Source: Streptomyces sp. NBC_00704 | GTDB taxonomy: Bacteria; Actinomycetota; Actinomycetes; Streptomycetales; Streptomycetaceae | Length of the DNA: 64,000 bases | Assembly: GCF_036226605.1 (NCBI RefSeq) | Contig: NZ_CP109000.1 | Coordinates: 4,708,501-4,772,500 of the forward strand | Reading direction: 5' to 3' | Part shown: in pieces, positions 46,425 to 54,266 of the stretch | Position numbering within the stretch: position 1 is the stretch's first letter | How the letters are laid out: each line of letters opens with the position of its first letter | Program-made: the position numbers and the translations under genes | Notes under the pieces: model-generated | The model's database searches: none | What the model was told of the DNA's origin: nothing | What the model saw: the letters and a program-made list of their open reading frames with translations, nothing else

Positions 46425-47225
46425 TCACAGCGAGCGGTGCAGCCGACCGCTCATCGAGATGCGGTCGCCGCGGAAGCGGATGAACTCCAGATCCACCGGG
46501 CGTCCGTCGGCGAGGTGGGTGAGGCGTTCGAGCATCAGGACGGCCGACCCGCGCGGCGCCTCCAGGACGGCGGCGGAGTGGGCGTCCGCGTTCACGGCCT
46601 CCAGAGTGATCTCGGCGTGGCCGAGTCGCCGCCCGGTGGGGGCCTCCAGAAGCCGGAAGACGTCGGTGTTCTCGAGATCGGCGCCCAGCAGATCGACGCC
46701 GATGTCGAGCGGGACGTAGGTGAGGTCGAGGGAGAGGGGGACGCCGCCCAGCCGGCGCAGGCGTTCGATGTAGAGGACGTCGGCGCCGGGCCGGACACGG
46801 AGGCGTTCGGCCACCGGGGCGGGCGCGGCGACGGGGCCCATCGTGCGGATCTCGTTGGTGACGTGCCCGTGCTCGTGCAGGGTCTCCGCGAGGCCCATCA
46901 GGCGATCCAGGCCGTGCGGGAACTTCTGCGCCACGACCACTGTGCCGACGCCGGGCAGCCGTTCCACCAGGCCTTCCGCACGCAGCAGGTCGAGTGCCTG
47001 GCGGACGGTGTTGCGGGAGGCGCGGTAGTCGGCGGCGAGCGTCGACTCGTGGGGGAGCGTGCCCGCCGGGAAGCCGCCGGTGAGCAGCTGGCGGCGCAGG
47101 ATGTCGGCCAGTTGACGGGCCTGGTCAGCGCGCAGCCGGCGGCGCGCACGGTGGGCGGCGACGGTGGTCGCGCCCTGGCCGGCGTGCTCTCGGACACGGT
47201 CGCTGGATGGCATGGCTCGAACCAT
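46425..47225 (-). CDS. GntR family regulator with UTRA domain (HutC type)
   Basis: A 266-residue transcription factor. The winged helix-turn-helix LPHESTLAADYRASRNTVRQALDLL lies near residues 57-81 and the wing VERLPGVGTVV near 86. The C-terminal UTRA ligand-binding domain starts near 115 (VLYIERLRRLGGVPLSLDLTY). HutC-type regulators bind a small-molecule ligand and usually control adjacent genes, so it probably controls the ferredoxin-ABC-flavoprotein operon 137 bases downstream. ATG 47225 is preferred: a -10-like TACCTT lies exactly 6 bases before it, giving a leaderless transcript. ATG 47213 is the alternative. Confidence 0.92.
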   Translation of the reverse strand: MVRAMPSSDRVREHAGQGATTVAAHRARRRLRADQARQLADILRRQLLTGGFPAGTLPHESTLAADYRASRNTVRQALDLLRAEGLVERLPGVGTVVVAQKFPHGLDRLMGLAETLHEHGHVTNEIRTMGPVAAPAPVAERLRVRPGADVLYIERLRRLGGVPLSLDLTYVPLDIGVDLLGADLENTDVFRLLEAPTGRRLGHAEITLEAVNADAHSAAVLEAPRGSAVLMLERLTHLADGRPVDLEFIRFRGDRISMSGRLHRSL

Positions 47226-47231
47226 AGCGAG

Positions 47232-47264
47232 AAGGTAGGGAAAGGGGTGTTGCCAGAGTGTTGC
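47232..47264 (-). promoter_or_regulatory. Promoter of the GntR gene with direct-repeat operator
   Basis: TACCTT (47232-47237) is the -10 box. Two exact GCAACAC copies on the minus strand (47247-47253 and 47258-47264), 11 bases apart, cover the -35 region. One helical turn of spacing suggests a site for a dimeric regulator, perhaps the gene's own product. Confidence 0.45.
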
Positions 47265-47403
47265 GCCACCTGCGACTCCGTCAGAAACCGCGCTGACCTG
47301 CTGGAACGCCTGGCCGCAGGGCGAGAAACGCCAGCTCATGACGGTGCGGGCGAGCGGGCGGATGGGCGGGCCGGATCGGGTGGACGCGGCCCGGCGGGGC
47401 GGC

Positions 47404-48342
47404 TCAGGTCAGTGCGGCCAGGCCGGGGACGAACGTGATCAGTAGGGGCAGCAGGGGCACCAGTGCGGCCGCCGTGGTCGTCAGCGCGCGCTGTCTGCGC
47501 AGCAGGCGCGGAGGTGGCTGGAGGAGGCGGTCGACGCGCTCCCCGAGGAGACGGCGGCTGGACGCGCAGGACAACACGCCCCGGTGCTGGTTCAGCTCGA
47601 TCAGGGCCAGCGCCGTGGTCAGGTGACCGCAGCGGCGGGAGGCCGTGTCGTCGGCGGCGAGTTCGACCAGGCGGTGGGTCTGGTCGCAGAAGTGGGCGAA
47701 GAGCGGGATGCGGGGGAAGCCGGTGGCGAGGGCGGTGGACAGGTGGAGCAGCCAGTCGTGGTGGGCGCGGGCATGGCCGCGCTCATGGGTGAGGACGGCG
47801 TCCAGCTGGTGGGAGGTGAGGCGGTGCAGAGCGCCGGTCGTGACGATCAGCTGGGCCGGACTGCCGGGCATCCACCAGGCGTCGGGATACTCGTCCTCCA
47901 GGACGAGGAGCGGGCCGCGGGCCGACGGCAGACCGGCGGGCAGGTCGGGGGCGCGCTCCCGCAGCAGCGCCCTCTCCCGGCCGCGTCGCCGCCGCGCCTC
48001 GAACAGCTCGCGGGCCAGCATCGCGGTCGTCCAGGCGGCCCCGCAGGCCAGCAGCAGGGTGAGGGTCGCCGCCCACGGTGGGGAGGCCGACAGGTCGTAG
48101 GCCTCGGTGACCGACGGCGGCGCCGGCGCGAAGACCCGCACGCGGACGGTGTGGAAGACGGCCGCCGCGCCCAGCACCAGGGCGGTCAGACAGCACAGCA
48201 GGACGGTGGCGACCAGGCACTGCCACACCCACAGCCCCACCACCGGCTCCCGCTCGGGCCAGGCGGAGCGGGTGAGCGCACGCGGGACCGGCACGGCGGC
48301 CGTCAGCGCGACGACGCTCAGCAGGAGCAGGCAGACAGTCAT
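47404..48342 (-). CDS. M56 family membrane metallopeptidase (BlaR1-like)
   Basis: A 312-residue integral membrane zinc protease. About three hydrophobic segments lie at the N-terminus and one at the C-terminus. The zinc motif is HERGH near residue 187 in VLTHERGHARAHHDW, and ELAADD near 230 holds the third ligand. Relatives such as BlaR1 and MecR1 act with a BlaI/MecI repressor encoded next to them, but no such gene is seen within the window on either side. It has no penicillin-sensor domain. Function is therefore open: regulated proteolysis of an unknown partner is the best guess. Confidence 0.85.
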   Translation of the reverse strand: MTVCLLLLSVVALTAAVPVPRALTRSAWPEREPVVGLWVWQCLVATVLLCCLTALVLGAAAVFHTVRVRVFAPAPPSVTEAYDLSASPPWAATLTLLLACGAAWTTAMLARELFEARRRRGRERALLRERAPDLPAGLPSARGPLLVLEDEYPDAWWMPGSPAQLIVTTGALHRLTSHQLDAVLTHERGHARAHHDWLLHLSTALATGFPRIPLFAHFCDQTHRLVELAADDTASRRCGHLTTALALIELNQHRGVLSCASSRRLLGERVDRLLQPPPRLLRRQRALTTTAAALVPLLPLLITFVPGLAALT

Positions 48343-48427
48343 GCCACGGGCTCCGGATCCTGGTCGGGAAGGGGGCGTGCCGGTCGCGCGGGGCGTACCG
48401 CTCGCTCACGCGCGCGGTTCCGCCACG

Positions 48428-48463
48428 GGCGGCGGGCCCGGCCCGAGGACCGTGCCCGCCGCC
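48428..48463 (-). terminator. Hairpin terminator after fumarylacetoacetase
   Basis: A perfect 10-bp stem, GGCGGCGGGC with GCCCGCCGCC, between the fumarylacetoacetase stop and the M56 gene on the same strand. Confidence 0.5.
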
Positions 48464-48596
48464 AGTATGACGGCGGACACCCCCGCGAGTCAGCCCACGA
48501 AGGCGCTCCGGTTCGAAGCCGGCCCCGGACGGGGGCCGGGAGAGGCTGCGGCCGGTTGGGCGCTACCTGCGTGACTGCCTACCCGGGGCCTGGGGT

Positions 48597-49808
48597 CTAT
48601 CCGGCGGTCACTCGTCCGCTCACCTCGCCCAGGCCCACCGGGGTGCCGTCCGGGCCGGGGGCCTGGGCGGAGAGGGTCACGATGTCGCCGTCCTCCAGGA
48701 ACGTCCTCTTGCCGTCGGGGAGTTCGAGCGGGTCGCGGCCGTTCCAGGTCATCTCCAGGAGAGAACCGCGCTGGTCCGGCTCCGGGCCGCTGACCGTGCC
48801 CGAGCCGTACAGGTCGCCGGTGCGCAGGGAGGCGCCGTTGACGGTGAGGTGGGCGAGCTGCTGGGCGGCCGTCCAGTACATGGTGGCGAAGGGCGGCTCG
48901 GAGATGGTGTGACCGTTCAGCGCGACGGAGATCCGCAGGTCGTAGCCGGCGGGCTCGGCGGCCGCGTCGTCCAGGTAGGGCAGGAGGGCGTGGGTGCGCG
49001 CCGGGGGAGCCACTCGCGCGGCGTCCAGCGCCTCCAGCGGGGTGATCCACGCCGAGACGGAGGTGGCGAACGACTTGGCCAGGAACGGGCCGAGCGGGAC
49101 GTACTCCCATGCCTGGAGGTCACGGGCCGACCAGTCGTTGAGCAGGCACAGGCCGAACACGTGCTCCCGGAAGTCGCTCATGGCGACCGGGCTGCCCTGC
49201 GGCGAGGGCGTCCCGACCACGAATCCGACCTCGGCCTCGATGTCGAGCCGCACGGAGGGGCCGAAGACGGGGGCCGGGTCGGAGGGGGCCTTGCGCTGGC
49301 CCGAGGGCCGTACGACGTCCGTGCCGGAGACGACGACCGTGCCGGACCGTCCGTGGTAACCGATCGGCAGGTGCTTCCAGTTGGGCAGCAGCGTGTCGGC
49401 GGTGTCCGGGCGGAAGATCGCGCCGACGTTACGGGCGTGGTGCTCGGAGGAGTAGAAGTCGACGTAGTCGGCGACCTGGAAGGGGAGGTGCAGTGTCACG
49501 GCGGACAGGGGCCGGAAGAGCGGTTCGACGGTGGCTCGGTGCGCCGGGCTCGTCACCCACTCCGTCAGCTCGCGACGCACCTGCGTCCAGACCGGACGGC
49601 CCGCCGCCATCAGCGGGTTGAGGGTCGGCGCCGCGAGCAGCGCGGCGTGGGACGAGCCGAGCGCGCGGGCCGCCGCACCCGCGTCGAGGACGTGGTCGCC
49701 GAGGCGGACGCCGACGGTCCGCTCGGTGGAGCCCGGCAGCGAGAAGACGCCGTACGGCAGGTTGTGCGGACCGAAGGGATCGCCCTCGGCAAGGTCGAAG
49801 GGGGGCAT
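48597..49808 (-). CDS. fahA: Fumarylacetoacetase
   Basis: Hydrolyses fumarylacetoacetate to fumarate and acetoacetate in the last step of tyrosine degradation. The 403-residue length is standard. An N-terminal SH3-like domain (FGPHNLPYGVF) is followed by the catalytic domain with metal ligands in DYVDFYSSEHHA near residue 120, DIEAEVGFVVG near 188 and LLNDWSARDLQAWEY near 220, and the active-site Lys in LGPFLAKSFATS. The start at 49808 has AGAGAGG 9 bases upstream, which excludes the longer frame to 49907. No other tyrosine-pathway gene lies in the window. Confidence 0.95.
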   Translation of the reverse strand: MPPFDLAEGDPFGPHNLPYGVFSLPGSTERTVGVRLGDHVLDAGAAARALGSSHAALLAAPTLNPLMAAGRPVWTQVRRELTEWVTSPAHRATVEPLFRPLSAVTLHLPFQVADYVDFYSSEHHARNVGAIFRPDTADTLLPNWKHLPIGYHGRSGTVVVSGTDVVRPSGQRKAPSDPAPVFGPSVRLDIEAEVGFVVGTPSPQGSPVAMSDFREHVFGLCLLNDWSARDLQAWEYVPLGPFLAKSFATSVSAWITPLEALDAARVAPPARTHALLPYLDDAAAEPAGYDLRISVALNGHTISEPPFATMYWTAAQQLAHLTVNGASLRTGDLYGSGTVSGPEPDQRGSLLEMTWNGRDPLELPDGKRTFLEDGDIVTLSAQAPGPDGTPVGLGEVSGRVTAG

Positions 49809-50183
49809 CGGGTACTGCCTCTCTTTCGTGTTCGTGCGCTCTGTGGTGCTCGCCAGGTGAGCCCGCCGATTCCGCGCGGATGCCGCGGGTGCGCCGAGCC
49901 GGGCCACACGTTACGGCCGACCTCGGGGAAGCGGCACGGGGGCGGGCCCGTCGAGGCGGCCCGGACGGACGCGCCGGCGGTGGCGGGGGAGGTGGGGGAG
50001 GCGCTGCGGGCGCGGCGGACCACGCGACGCCCCGGCCGGGCGGGTGCCGGAAGGCGCTTCTTCGAGCCGGTCGTCAACCACCGACGGTCAGTCGCCGAAG
50101 GGGAGTTGGCAGAACCGGACCGGACCCGGTCGCTGTTCGGTTCCCGTCGAACCAGGGCGGTGCGGGGTCCGTATTCTCTGATC
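49809..50183. other. Divergent intergenic region
   Basis: 375 bases between fahA and the HAD gene. A long plus-strand open frame crosses it but is low-complexity and antisense to fahA, so no gene is called. Apart from the HAD -10 box nothing distinct is seen. Confidence 0.5.
50172..50177 (+). promoter_or_regulatory. -10 box of the HAD gene, probable leaderless start
   Basis: TATTCT lies exactly 6 bases before the ATG at 50184; no Shine-Dalgarno sequence is present. Confidence 0.45.
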
Positions 50184-51008
50184 ATGGCCGCACCCACCGC
50201 ATATGCCGCGCGCACCGCGTACTCCCTCATCGCCACCGACCTGGACGGAACGCTGCTCCGCGGCGACGACACCTTCTCCGACCGGTCCCTCGACGCGCTC
50301 GCGCGGGTGGCGGCCGCCGGTGCACGCCACCTGGTGGTGACGGGACGTCCCGCGCCCCGCGTGCGGCCGCTGCTCGACCGTCTGCACAGCAGGGGGCTCG
50401 CGGTGTGCGGACAGGGCGCGCAGCTGTACGACGCCGGCGCGGACCGTCTGCTGTGGTCGGTCACCCTGGACCGGGAGCTGGCCGAGACGGCGCTCGGCAA
50501 GATCGAGGCGGAGGTCGGGCAGCTGTACGCGGCCGTCGACCAGGACGGCGTCGACGGGCTGACGCTCATCGAGCCGGGCTACCGGATGCCGCACCCCACG
50601 CTGCCCGCTCTGCGCGTCGCCCGCCGCGACGACCTGTGGTGCGAGCCGATCAGCAAGGTGCTGCTGCGCCACCCGTTCCTGTCCGACGACGAGTTGGCGG
50701 CGACGGCCCGCTCGGTGGTCGGCTCGCTCGCCACGGTCACCATGTCGGGGCCGGGCACGGTGGAACTCCAGCCCTGCGGGGTCACCAAGGCGACCGGGCT
50801 GGCGCTGGCCGCCGAACACCTGGGGCTGCGGCCCGAGGACACCGTCGCCTTCGGGGACATGCCCAACGACATCCCGATGTTCGACTGGGCGGCGCGCGGT
50901 GTCGCGATGGCCAACGCGCACCCGGAACTCAAGGCGATGGCCGACGAGGTCACGACGTCGAACGAGGACGACGGCGTGGCCGTCGTCCTCGAAAGACTGT
51001 TTCCCTGA
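50184..51008 (+). CDS. HAD superfamily phosphatase (Cof type)
   Basis: A 274-residue hydrolase of the haloacid dehalogenase superfamily, subclass IIB. Motif I is ATDLDGTLL with Asp19 and Asp21, motif II is VVTGRP near residue 53, the motif III lysine lies in KATGLALAAEHLG near 197, and motif IV is GDMPNDIPMFDWA near 218. Such enzymes dephosphorylate sugar phosphates, nucleotides or FMN; the substrate cannot be told. It is convergent with the SLT hydrolase gene. The ATG is supported by the -10 spacing. Confidence 0.92.
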   Translation: MAAPTAYAARTAYSLIATDLDGTLLRGDDTFSDRSLDALARVAAAGARHLVVTGRPAPRVRPLLDRLHSRGLAVCGQGAQLYDAGADRLLWSVTLDRELAETALGKIEAEVGQLYAAVDQDGVDGLTLIEPGYRMPHPTLPALRVARRDDLWCEPISKVLLRHPFLSDDELAATARSVVGSLATVTMSGPGTVELQPCGVTKATGLALAAEHLGLRPEDTVAFGDMPNDIPMFDWAARGVAMANAHPELKAMADEVTTSNEDDGVAVVLERLFP

Positions 51009-51153
51009 GCCGGGCCCCGCGCGCTCGGCACGGGCGGTGCGCCCGGCGCTCGATGCGTTGTTCACGCGCCGGACGTCAGGTGTCAGGCGTCATGTGTCAC
51101 GCGCGAACGCGCCGGGGGCCGAGTGCCGGGAGCCGAGTGCCGGGGGCCGGCTG

Positions 51154-51633
51154 TCAGTACGCGCTGAAGACGTTGTCGATGGAGCCGTAGCGGGCGGCCG
51201 CGTAGTTGCAGGCGGCGGTGATGTTCGCGACCGGGTCGTAGGAGTCCCAGGACGTGCCGTCGACGTGGTAGGCGCGGAAGGTCGGGTCGATGACCTGGAG
51301 CAGTCCCTTGGAGGGAATGCCCGCGGCCGCGTTGGAGTCCCACAGGTTGATGGCGTAGGGGTTGCCGGACGACTCGCGGATGACGTTGCGGTAGATGCCG
51401 TTGTACGTCCCCGGGATGCCGTGCTGCGACATGACGTGCAGCGAGGCGCGGATCCACCCGTCGAGGTTGTTGGAGTACCCCAGGCTGGTGGCGGTCGCGA
51501 CGGTCGGGGTCGCGGCGGAGGCGGTGGTGGCGCCGATCAGCGGGAGTGCCAGCACGGCGACTCCGGTGCCGGCGACGGCGAGCTTGCGGGCGAGGCGGGC
51601 GGTGCGGGTGCGGCGGTGAGCAGCAGCGGGCAT
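51154..51633 (-). CDS. Secreted transglycosylase SLT-domain cell-wall hydrolase
   Basis: A 159-residue exported protein. The Arg-rich N-terminus and hydrophobic core end at ATTASAATP, a signal peptide of about 41 residues. The mature SLT domain shows NVIRESSGNPYAINLWD with catalytic Glu87 and SKGLLQVIDPTFRAY, typical of lytic transglycosylases and resuscitation-type hydrolases that cut the glycan strand. The start codon lies about 17 bases after a c-di-AMP riboswitch, with GGAGAGG between them. Expression therefore probably follows c-di-AMP level, as for rpfA in Streptomyces coelicolor. Confidence 0.93.
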   Translation of the reverse strand: MPAAAHRRTRTARLARKLAVAGTGVAVLALPLIGATTASAATPTVATATSLGYSNNLDGWIRASLHVMSQHGIPGTYNGIYRNVIRESSGNPYAINLWDSNAAAGIPSKGLLQVIDPTFRAYHVDGTSWDSYDPVANITAACNYAAARYGSIDNVFSAY

Positions 51634-51649
51634 GACGGTTTTCCTCTCC

Positions 51650-51862
51650 AGCGCCTGCGAGGTGAGCTGTCGGGTTCGGGCGGGGAGCTGCCCGGTCGCG
51701 TCCTGACGGTCGCGACTTCACCCCGAGCCACGACGGGCTGCCCGAAACGTCCGGAAAACATCCGGGACGTCAGGAACATCCGTTGCGGCGACTTACCTGG
51801 TTCCCCCGCTCCTGCCGTGCGTTCTCGATGGGTGTCATGGGCGGCGGCAGGATTAGGCGTCC
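51650..51862 (-). ncRNA. c-di-AMP riboswitch (ydaO-yuaA type)
   Basis: Read on the minus strand, the leader has the family's conserved blocks in order. CGCCTAATCCTG (about 51848-51859) comes first, then AGCGGGGGAACCA (51798-51810), TCGGGGTGAAGTCGCGAC (51709-51726), and CCCGACAGCTCACC...CGCAGG (51654-51674). The first and last blocks can pair through GCC/GGC ends to close the aptamer. A promoter lies directly upstream and the Shine-Dalgarno sequence directly downstream. In this class, ligand binding usually switches the downstream gene off. Confidence 0.88.
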
Positions 51863-51877
51863 GCCCGACAGGCCGGG

Positions 51878-51907
51878 AACGTATGCGAGAGCACATGTCC
51901 GGAACAA
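51878..51907 (-). promoter_or_regulatory. Promoter of the riboswitch-SLT transcript
   Basis: -35 TTGTTC (51902-51907) and -10 TACGTT (51878-51883) with 18-base spacing; transcription would begin near 51871, just ahead of the aptamer. Confidence 0.55.
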
Positions 51908-51961
51908 GTACCGGATTCACAGATCACCCCTATTGACCTTGGTCTGTGGTCTATGGGGTGC

Positions 51962-51989
51962 TTGATCCTTTGTGGGTGCAAAGGGTCAA
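51962..51989. promoter_or_regulatory. Stem-loop or operator
   Basis: TTGATCCTTTG and CAAAGGGTCAA form an 11-bp inverted repeat with a single T/G pair around TGGGTG, in an unusually A/T-rich stretch. No gene is near enough on the plus strand for it to be a terminator, so an operator or structured RNA is possible. Confidence 0.4.
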
Positions 51990-52429
51990 CTTGCTTGAGG
52001 CGTGCGGAGAATCGGTGAAGGACGGGCGAGGGGTGACCGGTCTCGGGGAGTGAGCCAACTCACCTGGGTCCACAAGGGCGGCGAAACGGGCATTAGCCCC
52101 AACTCGTCGTCAAACGAATGTCGATGAGTTGTCGTCCGCCATGTCGCGCCACGTCGCGCCGCGCCGTCCCTCGGGGGGAGCCGCTCCGCCCTTCCTCGGA
52201 AGGGCGCTCCGCCCTTTCGGGGAGGCGGCACCGTCCCGCCGGGGGCGGGGAGTGGGCGACGGTCACGGAGGGGGGCGCGTGACAGTCGTCACGCCGGGCG
52301 GGGTGGGGTGGGGTGGATCGGTGCGGGTCGGGTCCGGCGGGAGGTGCGGGAGTGTGGGTCCGCGTGAGGAGCGTGAGCCCGCACTGGGGCCTGCGCGCGC
52401 GTGCGGGACCGTGCTCCTGCGTGAGCGTC

Positions 52430-52632
52430 CGGCGGGGCGGGTGTGTGCGGGTTCGTCGTCCGGCGGGTGCGGGTCCGACGTCCGCGGGTGGGGATCTGCG
52501 ACCCGGCCTGTGCGGGTCCGGCGTCCGGTGTGTGCGGATCTGCGGCCCGGAGTGTTCGGGTGTGTGGTCCGGCGTGTGCGGGTCTGTGGTCGGGCTTGTG
52601 CGGGTCTGTGGCCGGGGGTGGCCGCGTGCGGC
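52430..52632 (+). repeat. Degenerate 20-24-bp tandem repeat array
   Basis: Some eight diverged units share a core TGTGCGGGTCTG or TGTGCGGGTCCG. The array is G/T-rich on this strand. No coding role is supported. Confidence 0.65.
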
Positions 52633-52893
52633 CGCATGATTCGCGGCGCCGGGGCAATCCGATGGGTGTTCCGGCGGGTGTCCGACCGTACGAGCTGATC
52701 AGGAACTCGGCGGGTGGAATCCGGTGCCGCCCCGCCCGACGGAGACGGTTCCCGGGCGAGCCCATTCGAGCCCGGGGGACGTGGGGGCTATCGGTGATCG
52801 AAACGTGACCGGATACGCTGACTTGAGTGGTGGCAGCGACCTATCGACAAACCGCGTAATCGCCAGTGGACACCAGCAGACAGGAGACCCCTC

Positions 52894-53904
52894 GTGACCG
52901 TCGTCGGGCCGTTCGGGCTGAGCGTGCGGGACCAGGCTCTGGAAGCCGATGTCCAGGCCGGATTGGCGGCTGTCGAGGAAGGCTTGCTCGAGGCCACCAA
53001 GAGTGAGGTCCCCTTCATCACGGAGGCGGCACAGCACCTCGTGCGGGCGGGCGGGAAGCGGTTCCGGCCGCTGCTCGTGGTGCTCGCGTCGCAGTTCGGG
53101 GACAAGCACGCGCCGGGTGTCGTGCCGTCGGCCGTGGTGGTGGAGCTGACCCACCTGGCCACCCTGTACCACGACGACGTGATGGACGAGGCCGCCGTGC
53201 GGCGCGGGGTGCCCAGCGCCAACGCCCGCTGGGGGAACTCCGTCGCCGTCCTCACGGGCGACTTCCTCTTCGCCCGCGCCTCCCACATCCTGGCCGACCT
53301 CGGCCCGGAGGCGGTGCGGGTGCAGGCGGAGGCGTTCGAGCGGCTGGTCACCGGCCAGATCCTGGAGACGGCCGGTCCGACGGACGGCCGGGATCCGGTC
53401 GATCACTACCTCGACGTCCTCGGCGGCAAGACGGGCTCGCTGGTGGCGGTGGCCTGCCGGTTCGGGGCGATGATGTCGGGCGCCGACGAGACGGTCGTCG
53501 ACGTCCTGACGCAGTACGGCGAGCGGCTGGGCGTCGCGTTCCAGCTCGCGGACGACGTCCTGGACATCGCGTCCGACTCGCGCGAGTCGGGCAAGACGCC
53601 CGGCACGGACCTGCGCGAGGGCGTGCCCACGCTGCCGGTGCTGCGGCTGCGTGAGCGCGCGGCGCGGCTGGCGCTGCCCGAGGACATCGCGCTGTGCGAG
53701 CTGCTGGACTCCGACCTCAGCGACGACGCCCGCCTCGACGAGGCCCTCGGCGCGCTCCGGGCCCACCCGGCCCTGGAGCAGGCCCGCCGGGACACCGTGC
53801 GGTACGCCAAGGACGCGCGCGCCGCGCTGGCGCCGCTGCGGGAGTGCGACGCCAAGGCCGCCCTGATGGAACTCTGCGACGCGGTGGTCCACCGGGCGGG
53901 CTGA
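52894..53904 (+). CDS. Long-chain polyprenyl diphosphate synthase
   Basis: Adds isopentenyl diphosphate units to an allylic primer to make the C40-C50 chain used for menaquinone or related lipids. 336 residues. The first aspartate-rich motif is DDVMD at 94-98 and the second is DDVLD at 220-224. GGKRFRPLL near residue 52 is the IPP-binding stretch and GGKTG near 177 follows the family. Residues before the first motif (LATLYHDD) with small side chains suggest a long product; Streptomyces menaquinone-9 would need nonaprenyl diphosphate. The GTG start has AGGAGA 6 bases upstream. Confidence 0.93.
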   Translation: MTVVGPFGLSVRDQALEADVQAGLAAVEEGLLEATKSEVPFITEAAQHLVRAGGKRFRPLLVVLASQFGDKHAPGVVPSAVVVELTHLATLYHDDVMDEAAVRRGVPSANARWGNSVAVLTGDFLFARASHILADLGPEAVRVQAEAFERLVTGQILETAGPTDGRDPVDHYLDVLGGKTGSLVAVACRFGAMMSGADETVVDVLTQYGERLGVAFQLADDVLDIASDSRESGKTPGTDLREGVPTLPVLRLRERAARLALPEDIALCELLDSDLSDDARLDEALGALRAHPALEQARRDTVRYAKDARAALAPLRECDAKAALMELCDAVVHRAG

Positions 53905-54266
53905 CCCCGCCTGCTCCGCCGCCCCCGCCGCCCCCTCTCCCCCTGGCTCCCCGCCGCCCCCGCTTCCTCTCCCGCCGTCCGCTCTTCCTCCCGTCCCGTC
54001 CGGGGTGCCCGCTCTCCACAGCCCCAGACCCCCAGACCCCCACACCCCCACACCCCTACGGGCCGTCGCCCTCACGTCAGGGTCGTGTCATACCGCAGGC
54101 GTATGTGGAGTTGAGCCCTCGGGTTGACGCTTGTCGTCGGCTGATTTGGTCAGATGGGGACTACCGAAAACACCACTCCTCACCGATTCGGGTGAGAATG
54201 GCGGCTTGGGGCGGGGAACGCAGCGCGAGACGACCAGCCGCCGCCGACGACGGAGGTAAGGCACAC
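53905..54266 (+). other. Spacer with long polypyrimidine tract
   Basis: No gene. From 53905 to about 54055 the plus strand is nearly all C and T with scattered G, ending in repeats of CAGACCCC and CACACCCC. The last 200 bases carry the leader of the next gene, including TTGACG at 54124-54129, a possible -35 box. Confidence 0.5.

Larger units (their letters stand above)
51908..52893. other. Long non-coding divergent region
   Basis: About 1 kb without a supported gene between the SLT promoter and the polyprenyl synthase. It holds an 11-bp stem-loop at 51962-51989, a small perfect hairpin at 52188-52205 (GCCCTTCC-TC-GGAAGGGC), a degenerate G/T-rich repeat array at 52430-52632 and a -10-like TACGCT at 52814-52819. 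Open frames here are low-complexity on both strands. Confidence 0.55.

Noticed and set aside
48505..48535. GGTTCGAAGCC, resembling a tRNA T-loop
   Set aside because: No acceptor, D or anticodon stem could be drawn around it.
48849..50183. Open frame extending the HAD gene upstream
   Set aside because: It is antisense to fumarylacetoacetase, and the HAD similarity starts only after ATG 50184.
52129..52698. 189-codon open frame on the plus strand
   Set aside because: Composed of GC-rich repeats with low-complexity Arg/Gly/Val sequence, no ribosome site and no family motif.
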